Origin: Stenotrophomonas rhizophila
GTDB taxonomy: Bacteria > Pseudomonadota > Gammaproteobacteria > Xanthomonadales > Xanthomonadaceae
Reading direction: 5' to 3'
Assembly (NCBI RefSeq): GCF_001704155.1
Contig: NZ_CP016294.1
Coordinates: forward strand, 1,361,501 to 1,425,500
Length of the DNA stretch: 64,000 nt
The number at the start of each line of letters is the position of its first letter. Position 1 is the stretch's first letter. The notes beneath the pieces are model-generated. The model did no database searches. It had not been told where the DNA came from and saw only the letters and a list, made by a program, of their open reading frames with translations. Of the stretch, positions 43,378-52,112 are shown one piece after another. The translations under genes were made by a program, and so were the position numbers.

Positions 43378-44177
43378 GGTCCAGACCAGCACCAATGCCA
43401 TGGCTCGTACACGATGCCGTGGGGGTTGTCGCGTGGGTAGCTCAGGTGGAAGCCGTAGCTTCCCGCGTGCTCCAGCAGCCACGCGAACGCAGCGGTGGAC
43501 TCGAAGCTCTCCTCGGCCGGCGCTTCACCCGGGCTGCTGATATCCAGCGCACGCCCGCTGTGGTGTTCGCTGTACCCCGGCGCGGCGTTGACCTGCAGGA
43601 TCGCATCCACCTCCAGCCCGCGTGCGCGTTTGCGCGCGAAGATGCCCAGCTGGTAATCGTGGCTGCGGTAGCCCGAAATGGCCTCCAGCACGATGCCCTC
43701 GCGCGCTGCCTGCTGCTGCATGCGCTGCCAGGCGCGCGCGGCGCCCTGCTGCAGCCACAGCGGGCGGCGGTAACGGTCGAAGCCGGCCAGCGCCAGCCGT
43801 TCCGGTTCGGCTTCCAGCGCCAGTGCGGTGTCCTGCTCATAGCGCCCCGCATCGATGCCCAGCTCTTCCAGCCGATCCTGCAGCCCGCTCAGCGGCAGCA
43901 GCGCATCGGTCGCATGCGCGCGCTGCGTGCCATGCAGGGCCAGGTCCAGGGCATCAAGCGCTTCCTCGATCCCCGGCTCGCGCATCAGGTGCGGCACCAG
44001 CGGCAACAGGCCGTGCGCGGTGGCGGCGGCCAGGTACTGCCCATCACGCTTGCGCCGCAGTACCCAGCGGGCCCGGGCCAGCGCCCGTGCATCGGCGTTG
44101 CTGCGCGCACGCAGCAGGCCGCCGGGCCACAGTTCGATATCGGCGGTGTTGATCAGCAGGGCAGGGTGTCGGCGCAT
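43374..44177 (-). CDS. M15-family D-alanyl-D-alanine carboxypeptidase (VanY-like)
   Basis: A 267-residue protein with a C-terminal VanY domain. SGYRSHDYQLGIF, the zinc-site motif SEHHSGRALDIS and EPWHW match the family and carry the His/Asp/His ligands. The N-terminal about 130 residues are unlike the family and have no signal peptide or membrane helix from the ATG at 44177, which is unexpected for a cell-wall enzyme. Either a distant start is missed, another export route is used, or the substrate is cytoplasmic. The TAG stop is part of a GTAG repeat. It precedes nothing in an obvious operon; the PH-like gene ends 9 bases upstream. Confidence 0.8.
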   Translation of the reverse strand: MRRHPALLINTADIELWPGGLLRARSNADARALARARWVLRRKRDGQYLAAATAHGLLPLVPHLMREPGIEEALDALDLALHGTQRAHATDALLPLSGLQDRLEELGIDAGRYEQDTALALEAEPERLALAGFDRYRRPLWLQQGAARAWQRMQQQAAREGIVLEAISGYRSHDYQLGIFARKRARGLEVDAILQVNAAPGYSEHHSGRALDISSPGEAPAEESFESTAAFAWLLEHAGSYGFHLSYPRDNPHGIVYEPWHWCWSGP

Positions 44178-44186
44178 GGGTACAGC

Positions 44187-44729
44187 TTATCGCGCAGCCT
44201 GCGCGTTCAGCGCATCCAGCAGCGCGCGCGGGTGCTCGGGGCTGAGCAGCAGCACGCGGTCGTCGCGCAGCGGCAGGTACAGCACGCGGCTGGGATCGGT
44301 GACAAGGCAGAACGCTTTTTGCTTGCCCATCCGGTAGTGGCCGGACTGGAACCCCGGCATGCCGAACCCGTTGATCTTCATGCCCGGCTTGAACTGGCTG
44401 TGTTCGGCCAGGTCGACGATGCGCGCCTGGTCCAGCAGCATCGACGATACCGCCGTGCGACGGCGGTAGAAGGTGGAGGTCACGAGCAGTTCGCCGTGCT
44501 CCAGCGTGATGCGGCGACGGAGGAACGCCCAGCTGAGCACGCCGCCCAGCACCAGCAGGAACGGCAGGGTGATGGCCATGTCCATCGGGGTGCGTTGTTC
44601 CTGCAGGTGCGTGGTGACCAGCAGCACGGCCACGCCCAGCAGCGGCAGCCACAGCCAGAGCAGGCGCCACAGCGGGGCCGGCGCCACCGCGAATTCAGTG
44701 GCGGGCACGGCCGTCGTCCGGGCTGCCAC
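44187..44729 (-). CDS. PH-domain-like membrane protein
   Basis: A 180-residue protein with two TM helices at the N-terminus (WLWLPLLGVAVLLVTTHL and AITLPFLLVLGGVLSWAFL) followed by a bacterial PH-like beta domain (ITLEHGELLVTSTFYRRRT, KAFCLVTDPSRVLYLPLRDD). Function is unknown. It follows the DUF4177 gene by one base and is the last gene of the SPFH operon by position. Confidence 0.7.
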   Translation of the reverse strand: MAARTTAVPATEFAVAPAPLWRLLWLWLPLLGVAVLLVTTHLQEQRTPMDMAITLPFLLVLGGVLSWAFLRRRITLEHGELLVTSTFYRRRTAVSSMLLDQARIVDLAEHSQFKPGMKINGFGMPGFQSGHYRMGKQKAFCLVTDPSRVLYLPLRDDRVLLLSPEHPRALLDALNAQAAR

Positions 44730-44730
44730 G

Positions 44731-44907
44731 TCAGAGCTCCTTCTTGAAGAACAGCAACGCCACGCCCATCGGGGTGCCCTGCATCACGTTCACCAGCTCC
44801 CAGCCAAGTTGGCCCTGGCGGTTGAGTTCGGCCTGCAGGTCTTCCGGCTTCAAGCCGGTCCACGAGGGCTTTACTTCCACGGTGAGATAGCTCCAGCGCT
44901 TGCTCAT
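44731..44907 (-). CDS. DUF4177-family small protein
   Basis: A 58-residue protein, [18 protein letters not shown] at the start and [20 protein letters not shown] near the end. This is the DUF4177 pattern: a beta strand, a helix holding [16 protein letters not shown], then a strand and a lysine-rich end. The function is unknown. Its ATG overlaps the stop of the upstream ribbon-helix-helix gene (ATGA), and its stop lies one base before the PH-like gene, so it is clearly part of the operon. Confidence 0.8.
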   Translation of the reverse strand: MSKRWSYLTVEVKPSWTGLKPEDLQAELNRQGQLGWELVNVMQGTPMGVALLFFKKEL

Positions 44908-45083
44908 TCCTTGCTCTCCGGATCAGATGGGGGTTTGGGAAGGCGTCCAGCCTTGCGCAGTGCGTCGCGCAGCACGTACTCGATCTGCGCGTTGAGACTG
45001 CGCAGCTCGTCGTCGGCCCAGCGCTGCGCCGCTGCCAGCACGTCGGCATTGATCCGCAGCGGGTAGGCTTTCTTTTCGCTCAT
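44904..45083 (-). CDS. Ribbon-helix-helix DNA-binding protein (Arc/CopG-like)
   Basis: A 59-residue protein: [20 protein letters not shown] forms the strand and first helix, and [20 protein letters not shown] the second helix, as in Arc-type repressors. The ATG at 45083 lies two bases after the SPFH stop and its end overlaps DUF4177. No toxin gene is adjacent, so an antitoxin role is unlikely. An autoregulator binding the 21-bp dyad at 45987 is the natural hypothesis. Confidence 0.75.
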   Translation of the reverse strand: MSEKKAYPLRINADVLAAAQRWADDELRSLNAQIEYVLRDALRKAGRLPKPPSDPESKE

Positions 45084-45085
45084 GC

Positions 45086-45955
45086 TCAGTACAACGAACC
45101 GGCGTTGACGATCGGCTGGGTGCCGCGGTCCGAGCACAGTACGGTGAGCAGGTTGCCCACCATCTGCGCCTTGCGCTCTTCATCCAGCTGCACCACGTTG
45201 TTCTTCTGCAGTTCGACCAACGCCATTTCGACCATGCCCACGGCACCGGCGACGATGCGCGTGCGCGCGGCGATCACTGCGTTGGCCTGCTGCCGCTGCA
45301 GCATCGCCTGGGCAATTTCCGGGGCATAGGCCAGGTGGCTGATGCGCGCATCGAGCACCTGCACGCCGGCATCGGCCAGGCGTTCGGCCAGTTCGTCCTT
45401 GAGGTGCTGGGAGATTTCGGCGGCGTGGCTGCGCAGGGAGAGCTGGCCGTCCTCGTGCTGGTCGTAGGGGTAGCTGGTGGCCATCGCACGCAGGGCGGAT
45501 TCGGACTGGATGTGCACGAAGCTTTCGTAGTCGTCCACGTTGTAGACCGCCTCGGAGGCGTCCACGACCTGCCAGACGATGACCGCGGCGATTTCGATCG
45601 GGCTGCCGTCCAGTTCGTTGACCTTGAGCTTGCCGCTTTCGAAGTTGCGCACGCGCTGGCTGACCTTCTTCTTGCTGAAGAAGGGGTTGTTCCAGCGCAG
45701 GCCGTTGTCCTTGACCGTGCCGACGTACTTGCCGAACAGGCTCAGCACCGCCGCCTGGTTGGGCTGCACGGTGTACAGGCCGGTCAGGCTGAACAGGGCA
45801 ATCAGGCCCAGCAGCACGCCGCCGAGCATCAGCAGCAGGTTGACGTTGCCGGGCTCGATCCCGGAGAAGAAGAGCCATGCGGAGACCACCAGCAGGGCCA
45901 GCACGGCCAGCAGGAAGGGAATGCCGGAGAGGGAGGGGACGGGCTTTTCTTTCAT
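45086..45955 (-). CDS. SPFH/prohibitin-domain membrane protein
   Basis: A 289-residue protein with two N-terminal TM helices ([37 protein letters not shown]) and an SPFH domain (about 60-260) containing [40 protein letters not shown] and [20 protein letters not shown]. These are stomatin/flotillin-like scaffolds of membrane microdomains, often paired with proteases or NfeD proteins. Here no NfeD or FtsH partner is present, and it instead heads a four-gene operon with a DNA-binding protein. Confidence 0.82.
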   Translation of the reverse strand: MKEKPVPSLSGIPFLLAVLALLVVSAWLFFSGIEPGNVNLLLMLGGVLLGLIALFSLTGLYTVQPNQAAVLSLFGKYVGTVKDNGLRWNNPFFSKKKVSQRVRNFESGKLKVNELDGSPIEIAAVIVWQVVDASEAVYNVDDYESFVHIQSESALRAMATSYPYDQHEDGQLSLRSHAAEISQHLKDELAERLADAGVQVLDARISHLAYAPEIAQAMLQRQQANAVIAARTRIVAGAVGMVEMALVELQKNNVVQLDEERKAQMVGNLLTVLCSDRGTQPIVNAGSLY

Positions 45956-45986
45956 GGGGGCATCCTTTGCGGGTGGGTTTGGAATA

Positions 45987-46007
45987 GTGATATCAGATTG
46001 ATATCAC
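45987..46007. promoter_or_regulatory. Perfect 21-bp dyad between the SPFH operon and purT
   Basis: GTGATATCA (45987-45995) and TGATATCAC (45999-46007) are a perfect 9-3-9 inverted repeat, 32 bases upstream of the SPFH start and 60 bases upstream of purT. Both position and symmetry suit a dimeric repressor, possibly the ribbon-helix-helix protein of the operon. Confidence 0.6.
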
Positions 46008-46066
46008 GTCTGCAAGGGCCCCATCCCATAAAATGGCGTCCCGCCTCTGATGTCCGGAATATCGCC

Positions 46067-47254
46067 ATGATCACGCTCGGCACGCCGCTGTCCCCCTCCG
46101 CCACCCGTGTCCTGCTGCTGGGCTCGGGCGAACTGGGCAAGGAGGTCGCCATCGAGCTGCAGCGGCTGGGGGTGGAGGTGATTGCTGCCGACCGCTATGC
46201 CGACGCCCCGGCCATGCAGGTGGCGCACCGGTCGCACGTGGTCGACATGCTCGATGCGATGGCGCTGCGCGCGCTGATCGCCGAGGAAAAACCGCACCTG
46301 ATCGTGCCCGAGATCGAAGCCATCCACACCGAGACCCTGGTCCAGCTGGAGCAGGAAACCGGCCAGCGGGTGGTGCCGACCGCGCGCGCGGCGCGCCTGA
46401 CCATGGACCGTGAAGGCATCCGCCGCCTGGCCGCCGAAACCCTGGGCCTGCCGACCTCGCCGTACCGCTTCGTGGACACCGAGGCCGAGTACCGCGCCGC
46501 CGTGGCGGCGATCGGTCTGCCGTGCGTGGTGAAGCCGGTGATGTCCTCCTCGGGCAAGGGCCAGAGCACGCTGCGCGACGAGGCCGACATCGCGCCGGCC
46601 TGGGAATATGCACAGACCGGTGGTCGTGCCGGTGCCGGCCGCTGCATCGTGGAAGGCTTCATCGATTTCGATTACGAGATCACCCTGCTGACCGTGCGCC
46701 ATGCCGGGGGCACCTCGTTCTGCGCGCCGATCGGGCATTGGCAGAAGGATGGCGACTACCGCGAAAGCTGGCAGCCGCAGCCGATGTCGCCGGCCGCGCT
46801 GACGCGTGCCGAAGAGATCTCGCAGGCGATCACCGATGACCTGGGCGGCTGGGGCCTGTTCGGGGTGGAGCTGTTCGTCAAGGGCGACGAGGTGTGGTTC
46901 AGCGAAGTCTCGCCGCGCCCGCATGACACCGGCCTGGTCACGCTGGCCTCGCAGGAACTGAGCGAATTCGCGCTGCACGCGCGCGCCATTTTGGGCCTGC
47001 CGATCCCGCTGATCCGCCAGAGTGGCCCGTCGGCCTCCTGCGCGATGCTGGCGCACGGCGAAGGCGTGCCGGTCTTCAGCAACGTAGAGGCGGCACTGGC
47101 GCATCCGGACACGGCGCTGCGCCTGTTCGGCAAGCCGAGCGTTCATGGGCACCGCCGCGTCGGCGTTACCCTGGCACGCGGCGAAGACATCGACCAGGCG
47201 CGGAAGATCGCGCGCGAGGCCGCAGCAGCGATCACGGTCGAACTACGCCAGTAG
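46067..47254 (+). CDS. purT: Formate-dependent phosphoribosylglycinamide formyltransferase
   Basis: A 395-residue ATP-grasp enzyme that formylates GAR with formate and ATP in purine synthesis, as an alternative to folate-dependent PurN. Motifs are [54 protein letters not shown] and [17 protein letters not shown]. The ATG at 46067 fits the family start; upstream open frame is antisense to the SPFH gene. It is divergent from the SPFH operon. Confidence 0.95.
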   Translation: MITLGTPLSPSATRVLLLGSGELGKEVAIELQRLGVEVIAADRYADAPAMQVAHRSHVVDMLDAMALRALIAEEKPHLIVPEIEAIHTETLVQLEQETGQRVVPTARAARLTMDREGIRRLAAETLGLPTSPYRFVDTEAEYRAAVAAIGLPCVVKPVMSSSGKGQSTLRDEADIAPAWEYAQTGGRAGAGRCIVEGFIDFDYEITLLTVRHAGGTSFCAPIGHWQKDGDYRESWQPQPMSPAALTRAEEISQAITDDLGGWGLFGVELFVKGDEVWFSEVSPRPHDTGLVTLASQELSEFALHARAILGLPIPLIRQSGPSASCAMLAHGEGVPVFSNVEAALAHPDTALRLFGKPSVHGHRRVGVTLARGEDIDQARKIAREAAAAITVELRQ

Positions 47255-47270
47255 TTCGACCGCGCGTTGT

Positions 47271-48476
47271 TTACCGCACGTCCACCCACACCAGGTGGTG
47301 GTCGCTGCCGTCGGCGATCTTCGCTTCGGGGCTTTCGTTGGCCGGCCAGAACACGCCGCTGCCGATGTACTCGAAGCCCACCGACGGCAGCACGTAATCC
47401 AGGCGCATGGTGCCGGATTTCGGCCCGAAATCGCCTGTGGCGTGGAACGGCGCACCCTTCCGCACGATGCCCTTTTCGGCATAGGCCAAGCTGGTCTGCT
47501 CGGCACCTACGCTGCGCGGGGTCGGGTAGCGCAGCACGCGCGCGTTTTCGATCAGTTCGACAATCGCTTCGTGGCGGCCATCGCCATCCACCGGGTCGTT
47601 GTTGAGGTCACCCAGGATCACGAAGCGCGCGTCCTGTGCAAGCCCGCCGCAGGTGCCCTTGTCATCGCACAGCCAGGGCTTGTCGCCGGCGGCCAGGTAT
47701 TCCTGCCACAGCCGCAGTTCGTCGTGGTTGCGCGCCGCGTTGCGCTTTTCCGGGCCGTCGAACACCGGCGGGGTGGGGTGCGAGACCAGTGCGTGCACCA
47801 CGCCGTTGGGCGTGATTACCGGCACGTCCCAATGCGACTTGGACGACAACCGCAGCTGCGACCACACGTGGTCGTTGTAGAACGACTTGCCGCTGCGCGG
47901 GTCGATCGGGCGCAGCGCGCCGGGCAGGGTGCTCCACTTCAGCAGCTGGAAGCTGCGCACCTTGGCCTCGTCGATCGGGTACCGCGACAGCACCAGCATG
48001 CCGTACTGGCCCGGGTGCAGGCCGTAGCCCCAGGCATCGTTGCCGCGGTTGCGGCCGTCGCCGCCGATCTGGCCGTTGTTGTCCAGGTCCAGCCCGCTCT
48101 GCACGCCGGTGTTGACCGGGGCCAGGTAGCGGTAGGCGAAGTGCAGCGGCTCACCGCCGCCGGGCTGGGCCACTTCCAGGTAGCGCTGCTGGAACAGGTC
48201 GGCGGCGCGGTGGGCGTCGTCGTAGTCGAATTCGTTGAGCAGCACCAGGTCCGGGCGCACCTGCTGCAGCACCGCGGCGATCTTGCGCGCGTGCGCGCTG
48301 TCGCCTTCCAGTTCGGCGATCAGCCCGCCGGTCTCGTCGCTGTACAGCGAGGTGTTGTAGGTGGCGATCCGCAGCGGCGCGGAGGTGGCTTCCGGCATGG
48401 CGGCGGTCTTGGTCGGGGTTTGGGCGCAGGCGCCGCAGAGCAGGGCCAGGGCGAGGATCAGGGGATGGGCTTTCAT
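47271..48476 (-). CDS. Endonuclease/exonuclease/phosphatase-family lipoprotein
   Basis: A 401-residue protein with a lipoprotein-type signal peptide (MKAHPLILALALLCGAC, probable lipidated Cys17) and an EEP fold. The signatures are RIATYNTSLY at the start of the domain, LLNEFDYDD for the metal-binding Glu, VILGDLNNDPVDGDG, and SDHHLVWVDV at the end. It could be a secreted DNase or a phosphodiesterase. It is convergent with purT and follows bpt by 37 bases on the same strand. Confidence 0.82.
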   Translation of the reverse strand: MKAHPLILALALLCGACAQTPTKTAAMPEATSAPLRIATYNTSLYSDETGGLIAELEGDSAHARKIAAVLQQVRPDLVLLNEFDYDDAHRAADLFQQRYLEVAQPGGGEPLHFAYRYLAPVNTGVQSGLDLDNNGQIGGDGRNRGNDAWGYGLHPGQYGMLVLSRYPIDEAKVRSFQLLKWSTLPGALRPIDPRSGKSFYNDHVWSQLRLSSKSHWDVPVITPNGVVHALVSHPTPPVFDGPEKRNAARNHDELRLWQEYLAAGDKPWLCDDKGTCGGLAQDARFVILGDLNNDPVDGDGRHEAIVELIENARVLRYPTPRSVGAEQTSLAYAEKGIVRKGAPFHATGDFGPKSGTMRLDYVLPSVGFEYIGSGVFWPANESPEAKIADGSDHHLVWVDVR

Positions 48477-48513
48477 CCCGCTATTTTGCACGGGCGGGCA
48501 TTGCAATGGCGGG

Positions 48514-49269
48514 TCAGATGCCGTCCAGCGCCTCGTCGAACTCGTGCCAGCGGCGGCCGTCGTAGGCCTCCAGCGGCCGGAAGCGGCGCTTGTAGTCCAT
48601 CTTGCGGTGGTTGCGGATCCAGTAGCCCAGGTACAGGTGCGGCAGCTGCTCGCGCCGGGCCCAAGCGATCTGCTGCAGGATCGCGAAGGTGCCCAGCCCG
48701 CGGTGGGCGTGGTCCGGGTCGAAGAAGGTGTACACCGCCGACAGCCCCTGCGGGGTGACATCGGTGACCGCCACCGCCAGCAGCGGGCCTCGATGGCCAT
48801 CTTCGGCCGGTCCGCGGATTTCCAGGAAGCGACCCTGCGACCACTGCCCGATCAGGAACTGGTCGAACTCGTGCGGGCCGTGTTCGTCCATGCCGCCCTG
48901 GGCGTGGCGATGGGTCAGGTAGCGGTGGTACAGCGCGAACTGCTCATCGGTCTGCTCGGCAGCCACGATCCGCACTTCCAGGTCGTCGTTGCGCGCCAGG
49001 CAGCGGCGCTGGCTGCGGTCGGGTGCGAAACGGGCCACCGGCACCCGCACCGACACGCAGGCATGGCAGTTGGCGCAGTGCGGGCGGTAGACCAGGTCGC
49101 CGGAACGGCGGAAGCCCCAGCTGAGCGCCATCGGGTACAGCGTGCCCAGCCGCTGGTCGTGCGGGTCCAGCACCAGGTCGCGCGCAGCCCGCTCCGGCCA
49201 GTAGCCACAGGGATGGTCCCCGGTCTGGAACAGGCGCAGCTCGTCGTCGCGGTCGGTGTGGATCGCCAT
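48514..49269 (-). CDS. bpt: Aspartate/glutamate leucyltransferase (leucyl-tRNA-protein transferase)
   Basis: A 251-residue aminoacyl-tRNA-protein transferase of the ATE/Bpt group, which adds Leu to N-terminal Asp or Glu to create N-degrons for ClpAP. Conserved features: [39 protein letters not shown] with its Cys cluster, and [20 protein letters not shown]. The ATG at 49269 was chosen over the longer upstream frame because Bpt proteins begin with the (M)xxHxD region. Confidence 0.92.
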   Translation of the reverse strand: MAIHTDRDDELRLFQTGDHPCGYWPERAARDLVLDPHDQRLGTLYPMALSWGFRRSGDLVYRPHCANCHACVSVRVPVARFAPDRSQRRCLARNDDLEVRIVAAEQTDEQFALYHRYLTHRHAQGGMDEHGPHEFDQFLIGQWSQGRFLEIRGPAEDGHRGPLLAVAVTDVTPQGLSAVYTFFDPDHAHRGLGTFAILQQIAWARREQLPHLYLGYWIRNHRKMDYKRRFRPLEAYDGRRWHEFDEALDGI

Positions 49270-49424
49270 GCCCACAGCATAGCGCCGGGGCGTCGCAGGC
49301 GGCGCGACTGTCTGGCGAATGAACACGGCCGGTGGCGCTGTCAACGCGGCTGGCGCCCGCGCGTTTTCTCTCCCGTGGGTGCCAACGCACCGCACGAAAC
49401 ATCCCCCAAACACCGGAGTGACCC

Positions 49425-50006
49425 ATGCGCAACCGCAAACCCCTTCTGCTGCTGGCCCTGCTGATGACCACCGGCGCTGCCGGCCTGGCGGTGGCCGCCG
49501 ATACCCCGGCCACGCCCGCCAAGCCGGCCCGCGCGACGCTGGACACTAACGGCGATGGTTTCGTCGACCGCACCGAGGCCGCCAAGGCGCCGCGCCTGGC
49601 CGAGAAGTTCGACAGCCTGGACACCAACAAGGACGGCAAGCTGTCCCGCGAGGAACTGCCGCGCTGGCAGGGCAAGCGCCACGGGCGTGGCCCGGGTGGC
49701 GGGCATGCGCGCCTGGAAAAGCTGGACGCGAACAAGGACGGCCGGATCAGCCGCGACGAAGCCAAGGCCGACCCGAAGCTGGCCGCGCGCTTCGACCAGA
49801 TGGACCTTAACAAGGACGGCTACCTGGACAAGGCCGACCGCGAGCTGGGCATGAAGCAGCACCGTGATGCGTGGTTCGCTGCGGCCGATACCAACAAGGA
49901 CGGCCAGCTGAGCAAGGCCGAATTCGACGCGGCCAAGGGCCCGTTCGGTGGCCCGCGCGGCGAACACCGCGGCGACAAGCCGCCGATGCCGCCGAAGGCA
50001 AAGTAA
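49425..50006 (+). CDS. Secreted EF-hand calcium-binding protein (five EF loops)
   Basis: A 193-residue protein with a signal peptide ([19 protein letters not shown]). Five EF-hand-type loops are seen: [48 protein letters not shown] and [13 protein letters not shown] Gly/His-rich spacer lies between loops 2 and 3, and the end is basic and proline-rich. It probably binds calcium in the periplasm or outside; its partner is unknown. GGAGTG lies before the ATG. A GTAG repeat and a bidirectional terminator follow. Confidence 0.85.
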   Translation: MRNRKPLLLLALLMTTGAAGLAVAADTPATPAKPARATLDTNGDGFVDRTEAAKAPRLAEKFDSLDTNKDGKLSREELPRWQGKRHGRGPGGGHARLEKLDANKDGRISRDEAKADPKLAARFDQMDLNKDGYLDKADRELGMKQHRDAWFAAADTNKDGQLSKAEFDAAKGPFGGPRGEHRGDKPPMPPKAK

Positions 50007-50007
50007 C

Positions 50008-50033
50008 GTAGTGCCGGGCCCTGCCCGGCAACC
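50008..50033 (+). repeat. GTAG palindromic repeat
   Basis: GTAG followed by the stem TGCCGGGC/GCCCGGCA, immediately after the stop of the EF-hand gene. Stem sequence differs from the GCCACGC type found elsewhere. Confidence 0.75.
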
Positions 50034-50034
50034 C

Positions 50035-50065
50035 AAAAAGCGCCGGTCACCGACCGGCGCTTTTT
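50035..50065. terminator. Bidirectional terminator
   Basis: A perfect 14-bp stem, AAAAAGCGCCGGTC/GACCGGCGCTTTTT with a three-base loop, lies between the convergent EF-hand and sigma factor genes and has A/T runs on both sides. Confidence 0.93.
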
Positions 50066-50071
50066 CATGGG

Positions 50072-51286
50072 TCAGATCAATCCACGCTCGCCGGCCACGG
50101 TCAGGATCAGGCCGACGATCACCAGGTTGGTGATCAGCAAAGCAGGTCGTCCGTACATCGACTGGTACACCCAGCTGGGTCCCGTGCGTCCCTTGCGCGC
50201 GGCATCACGCGCGATCATCGGCGCCATGATCCGTTGCAGCGGCACCAGGATCTGGTAATTCACCAGGGCGGTGCCCAGCACCATCGCGGCGAGCGACAGA
50301 TACACCGGTGCATCCAGCACCGTCAGCGCCAGCACCGCCGCGCAGACCAGCATTGCGGTGAACGTGCTGTAGTGCACGAAGCGATGCACCGCCGCGCGCT
50401 CGGCCAGTGTCTCGGTGTAGCAGAGCAGGTAGCGGCCACCGAGATAGCTGCCGATCACGCCGCCGGCCATCGCGCCGATGGCGATGGTCCAGTTGAACTC
50501 CGGGCCGAGCAGGTGGCTCTGGCTGGCCGCCGCGCCCAGCGACCCCATTGCCGCACCCCCGGAAAGGCTGGCACCGCCCAGACCGAGCTTGCTGCTGCCC
50601 ACGCCCACGCCGGCGCCCAGCAGGATCGCTGCGCTCGCCGTGCCCGGTGCGGCCACCATCACCATGGAAACCACCGCGGTCGCGAAGGCCGCGCTGGGCG
50701 CGCTGCCGCGCGCGAACTCGCCGAAGCGCCGCAGCATCTCCTCGCGCACGCTGGCGCGTGCCCGCGACAGGCGCTTGCGCACGGCGGCGTCGCTCAGCCC
50801 CAGCAGGTTGGCCACCTGCTGCGAGCTCTGGCCTTCGCGGTAGTACAGCAGCAGCGTTTCGCGGCTGTCCTCGGGCAACGCGGAGATGATCTCTTCGGCG
50901 GCTACTTCCTCCTCCGCCCGCTGCAGGTATTCCGGCGCGGAGGGGCCCGGGTCGGCGGCCATGCCGATGGCGATCTCGGCGGCCTCGCCCGACAGCGGCC
51001 GGCCGCGGTTGGCGCGCAGCCAGTCGCGGGCCAGGTTGCGGGTGATCTGGCGCAGCCAGGGCAGGAAGCTGCCGTGGTTGTGCAGCTGGTTGAGTTGCTG
51101 CCAGCCCTTGATGAAGGCTTCCTGCGCGATGTCCTCGCTGGCCTGCACGTCGCGGGTGATCGCCAGCGCGATCGCGGTCACGGTGTTCTGGCAGGCCAGC
51201 ACGATGCGCCCGTACGACTGCTGGCAGCCGCCGGCGGCGGCAGGCAGTTCGCGGTCCAGCGTGTCGATCAGCGGCAGCGTGGTCAT
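50072..51286 (-). CDS. ECF sigma factor fused to a C-terminal membrane domain
   Basis: A 404-residue protein. Residues about 22-92 are sigma region 2 (QASEDIAQEAFIKGWQQLNQ; FLPWLRQITRNLARDWLRAN) and about 133-183 region 4 (LPEDSRETLLLYYREGQSSQ; GLSDAAVRKRLSRARASVRE). The remaining about 210 residues hold a small-residue-rich hydrophobic segment and four or so TM helices. No anti-sigma gene is adjacent. The fused membrane part could hold the sigma factor at the membrane until released. The ATG at 51286 is preferred; ten more residues are possible from 51316. Confidence 0.8.
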   Translation of the reverse strand: MTTLPLIDTLDRELPAAAGGCQQSYGRIVLACQNTVTAIALAITRDVQASEDIAQEAFIKGWQQLNQLHNHGSFLPWLRQITRNLARDWLRANRGRPLSGEAAEIAIGMAADPGPSAPEYLQRAEEEVAAEEIISALPEDSRETLLLYYREGQSSQQVANLLGLSDAAVRKRLSRARASVREEMLRRFGEFARGSAPSAAFATAVVSMVMVAAPGTASAAILLGAGVGVGSSKLGLGGASLSGGAAMGSLGAAASQSHLLGPEFNWTIAIGAMAGGVIGSYLGGRYLLCYTETLAERAAVHRFVHYSTFTAMLVCAAVLALTVLDAPVYLSLAAMVLGTALVNYQILVPLQRIMAPMIARDAARKGRTGPSWVYQSMYGRPALLITNLVIVGLILTVAGERGLI

Positions 51287-51378
51287 GGCGTCGGTCCCTG
51301 TGGGTGGTGACATCATGACGGGATGGGGCGGGGAATGTGACCGGGGGCGGGGCGGGGCGGGGTCGCGCGAGGGGCGCG

Positions 51379-51544
51379 GTAGAGCCGACTGTCAGTCGGC
51401 TGCTCTTCGTTCCGGCATCATGAGCGCCTGACAGGTGGCTTCGGCAGGCGGTAAACGTCGACCACACCATCGGCGTGGTGCGTTACGGTCTTCGGACGCT
51501 TGGGCCGCGCTGGCGCGCGGTTGCCGACTGACAGTCGGCACTAC
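51379..51544. repeat. Facing pair of GTAG palindromic repeats
   Basis: The plus copy is 51379-51405 (GTAGAGCCGACTGTCAGTCGGC). The minus copy is 51519-51544 (GTAGTGCCGACTGTCAGTCGGC). They share the stem GCCGACTG/CAGTCGGC and flank 113 bp of sequence in which I see nothing else. They occupy the 301-bp gap between the sigma factor and the DUF2007 gene. Confidence 0.8.
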
Positions 51545-51587
51545 GAATTTTTACGTGCGCAGGGAGATCCGGATACGTCGGGTCGGC

Positions 51588-52106
51588 TCACGGTTGTTGG
51601 GTCGGAGGTGTGATCCGGACTCGGACCTCTTCTTCTTCTTCCTGCGCTGGCGCCGGTTCGGCTGCCGGGGCCTGGGGTTGCGCCTGTTGCGTCTGTACCG
51701 GCGCAGCCGTCGGGGCACTGCGGTGGCGCATCACCACCACCATTGCCACGGCGGCGATGATCAGCAGCAGGCCGATGCGGATGCGCCAGGCCCAGTTGCG
51801 GCGGGGGGACACGTCGTCGGCCTGGTCGCGGAAGGCGAATTCGGCGGTGGGGTGGTCGCGCCGGGTGGTTTCCAGCAGGCGGGCATCGCGCAGGATTTCG
51901 CGCGCGCGCGGCTGGTCGTTGGCGTGTACCACCCACAGGGTGGGGTGGGTGGTGGCCTTGCTGGTGTCCAGGTAACTGAACTGGCTGCCGCGCTTGCTGT
52001 GGTACGAGCGCCCGTTGGTGATGCGCACCTCGATGCCGGCATCGCGCAGCAGTTTGGCCACGCCTTCCACGGTTTCCACGCGCTGGCTGGTGAAGATCTG
52101 ACGCAT
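51588..52106 (-). CDS. DUF2007-like protein with a membrane anchor
   Basis: A 172-residue protein. The N-terminal about 85 residues (MRQIFTSQRVETVEGVAKLL, TLWVVHANDQPRAREILRDA) match the DUF2007 'putative signal-transducing' fold. A TM helix (IGLLLIIAAVAMVVVM) and a Pro/Gln/Glu-rich tail follow. The function is unknown; Xanthomonas homologues are sometimes called pathogenicity-like. It follows tesB by six bases on the same strand. Confidence 0.7.
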   Translation of the reverse strand: MRQIFTSQRVETVEGVAKLLRDAGIEVRITNGRSYHSKRGSQFSYLDTSKATTHPTLWVVHANDQPRAREILRDARLLETTRRDHPTAEFAFRDQADDVSPRRNWAWRIRIGLLLIIAAVAMVVVMRHRSAPTAAPVQTQQAQPQAPAAEPAPAQEEEEEVRVRITPPTQQP

Positions 52107-52112
52107 ATCGAA

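Noticed and set aside
49555..49950. Repetitive GACxCCAACAAGGACGGC-like sequence looking like a DNA repeat array.
   Set aside because: It is explained by five EF-hand loops in one protein; no spacer structure or CRISPR-like regularity.
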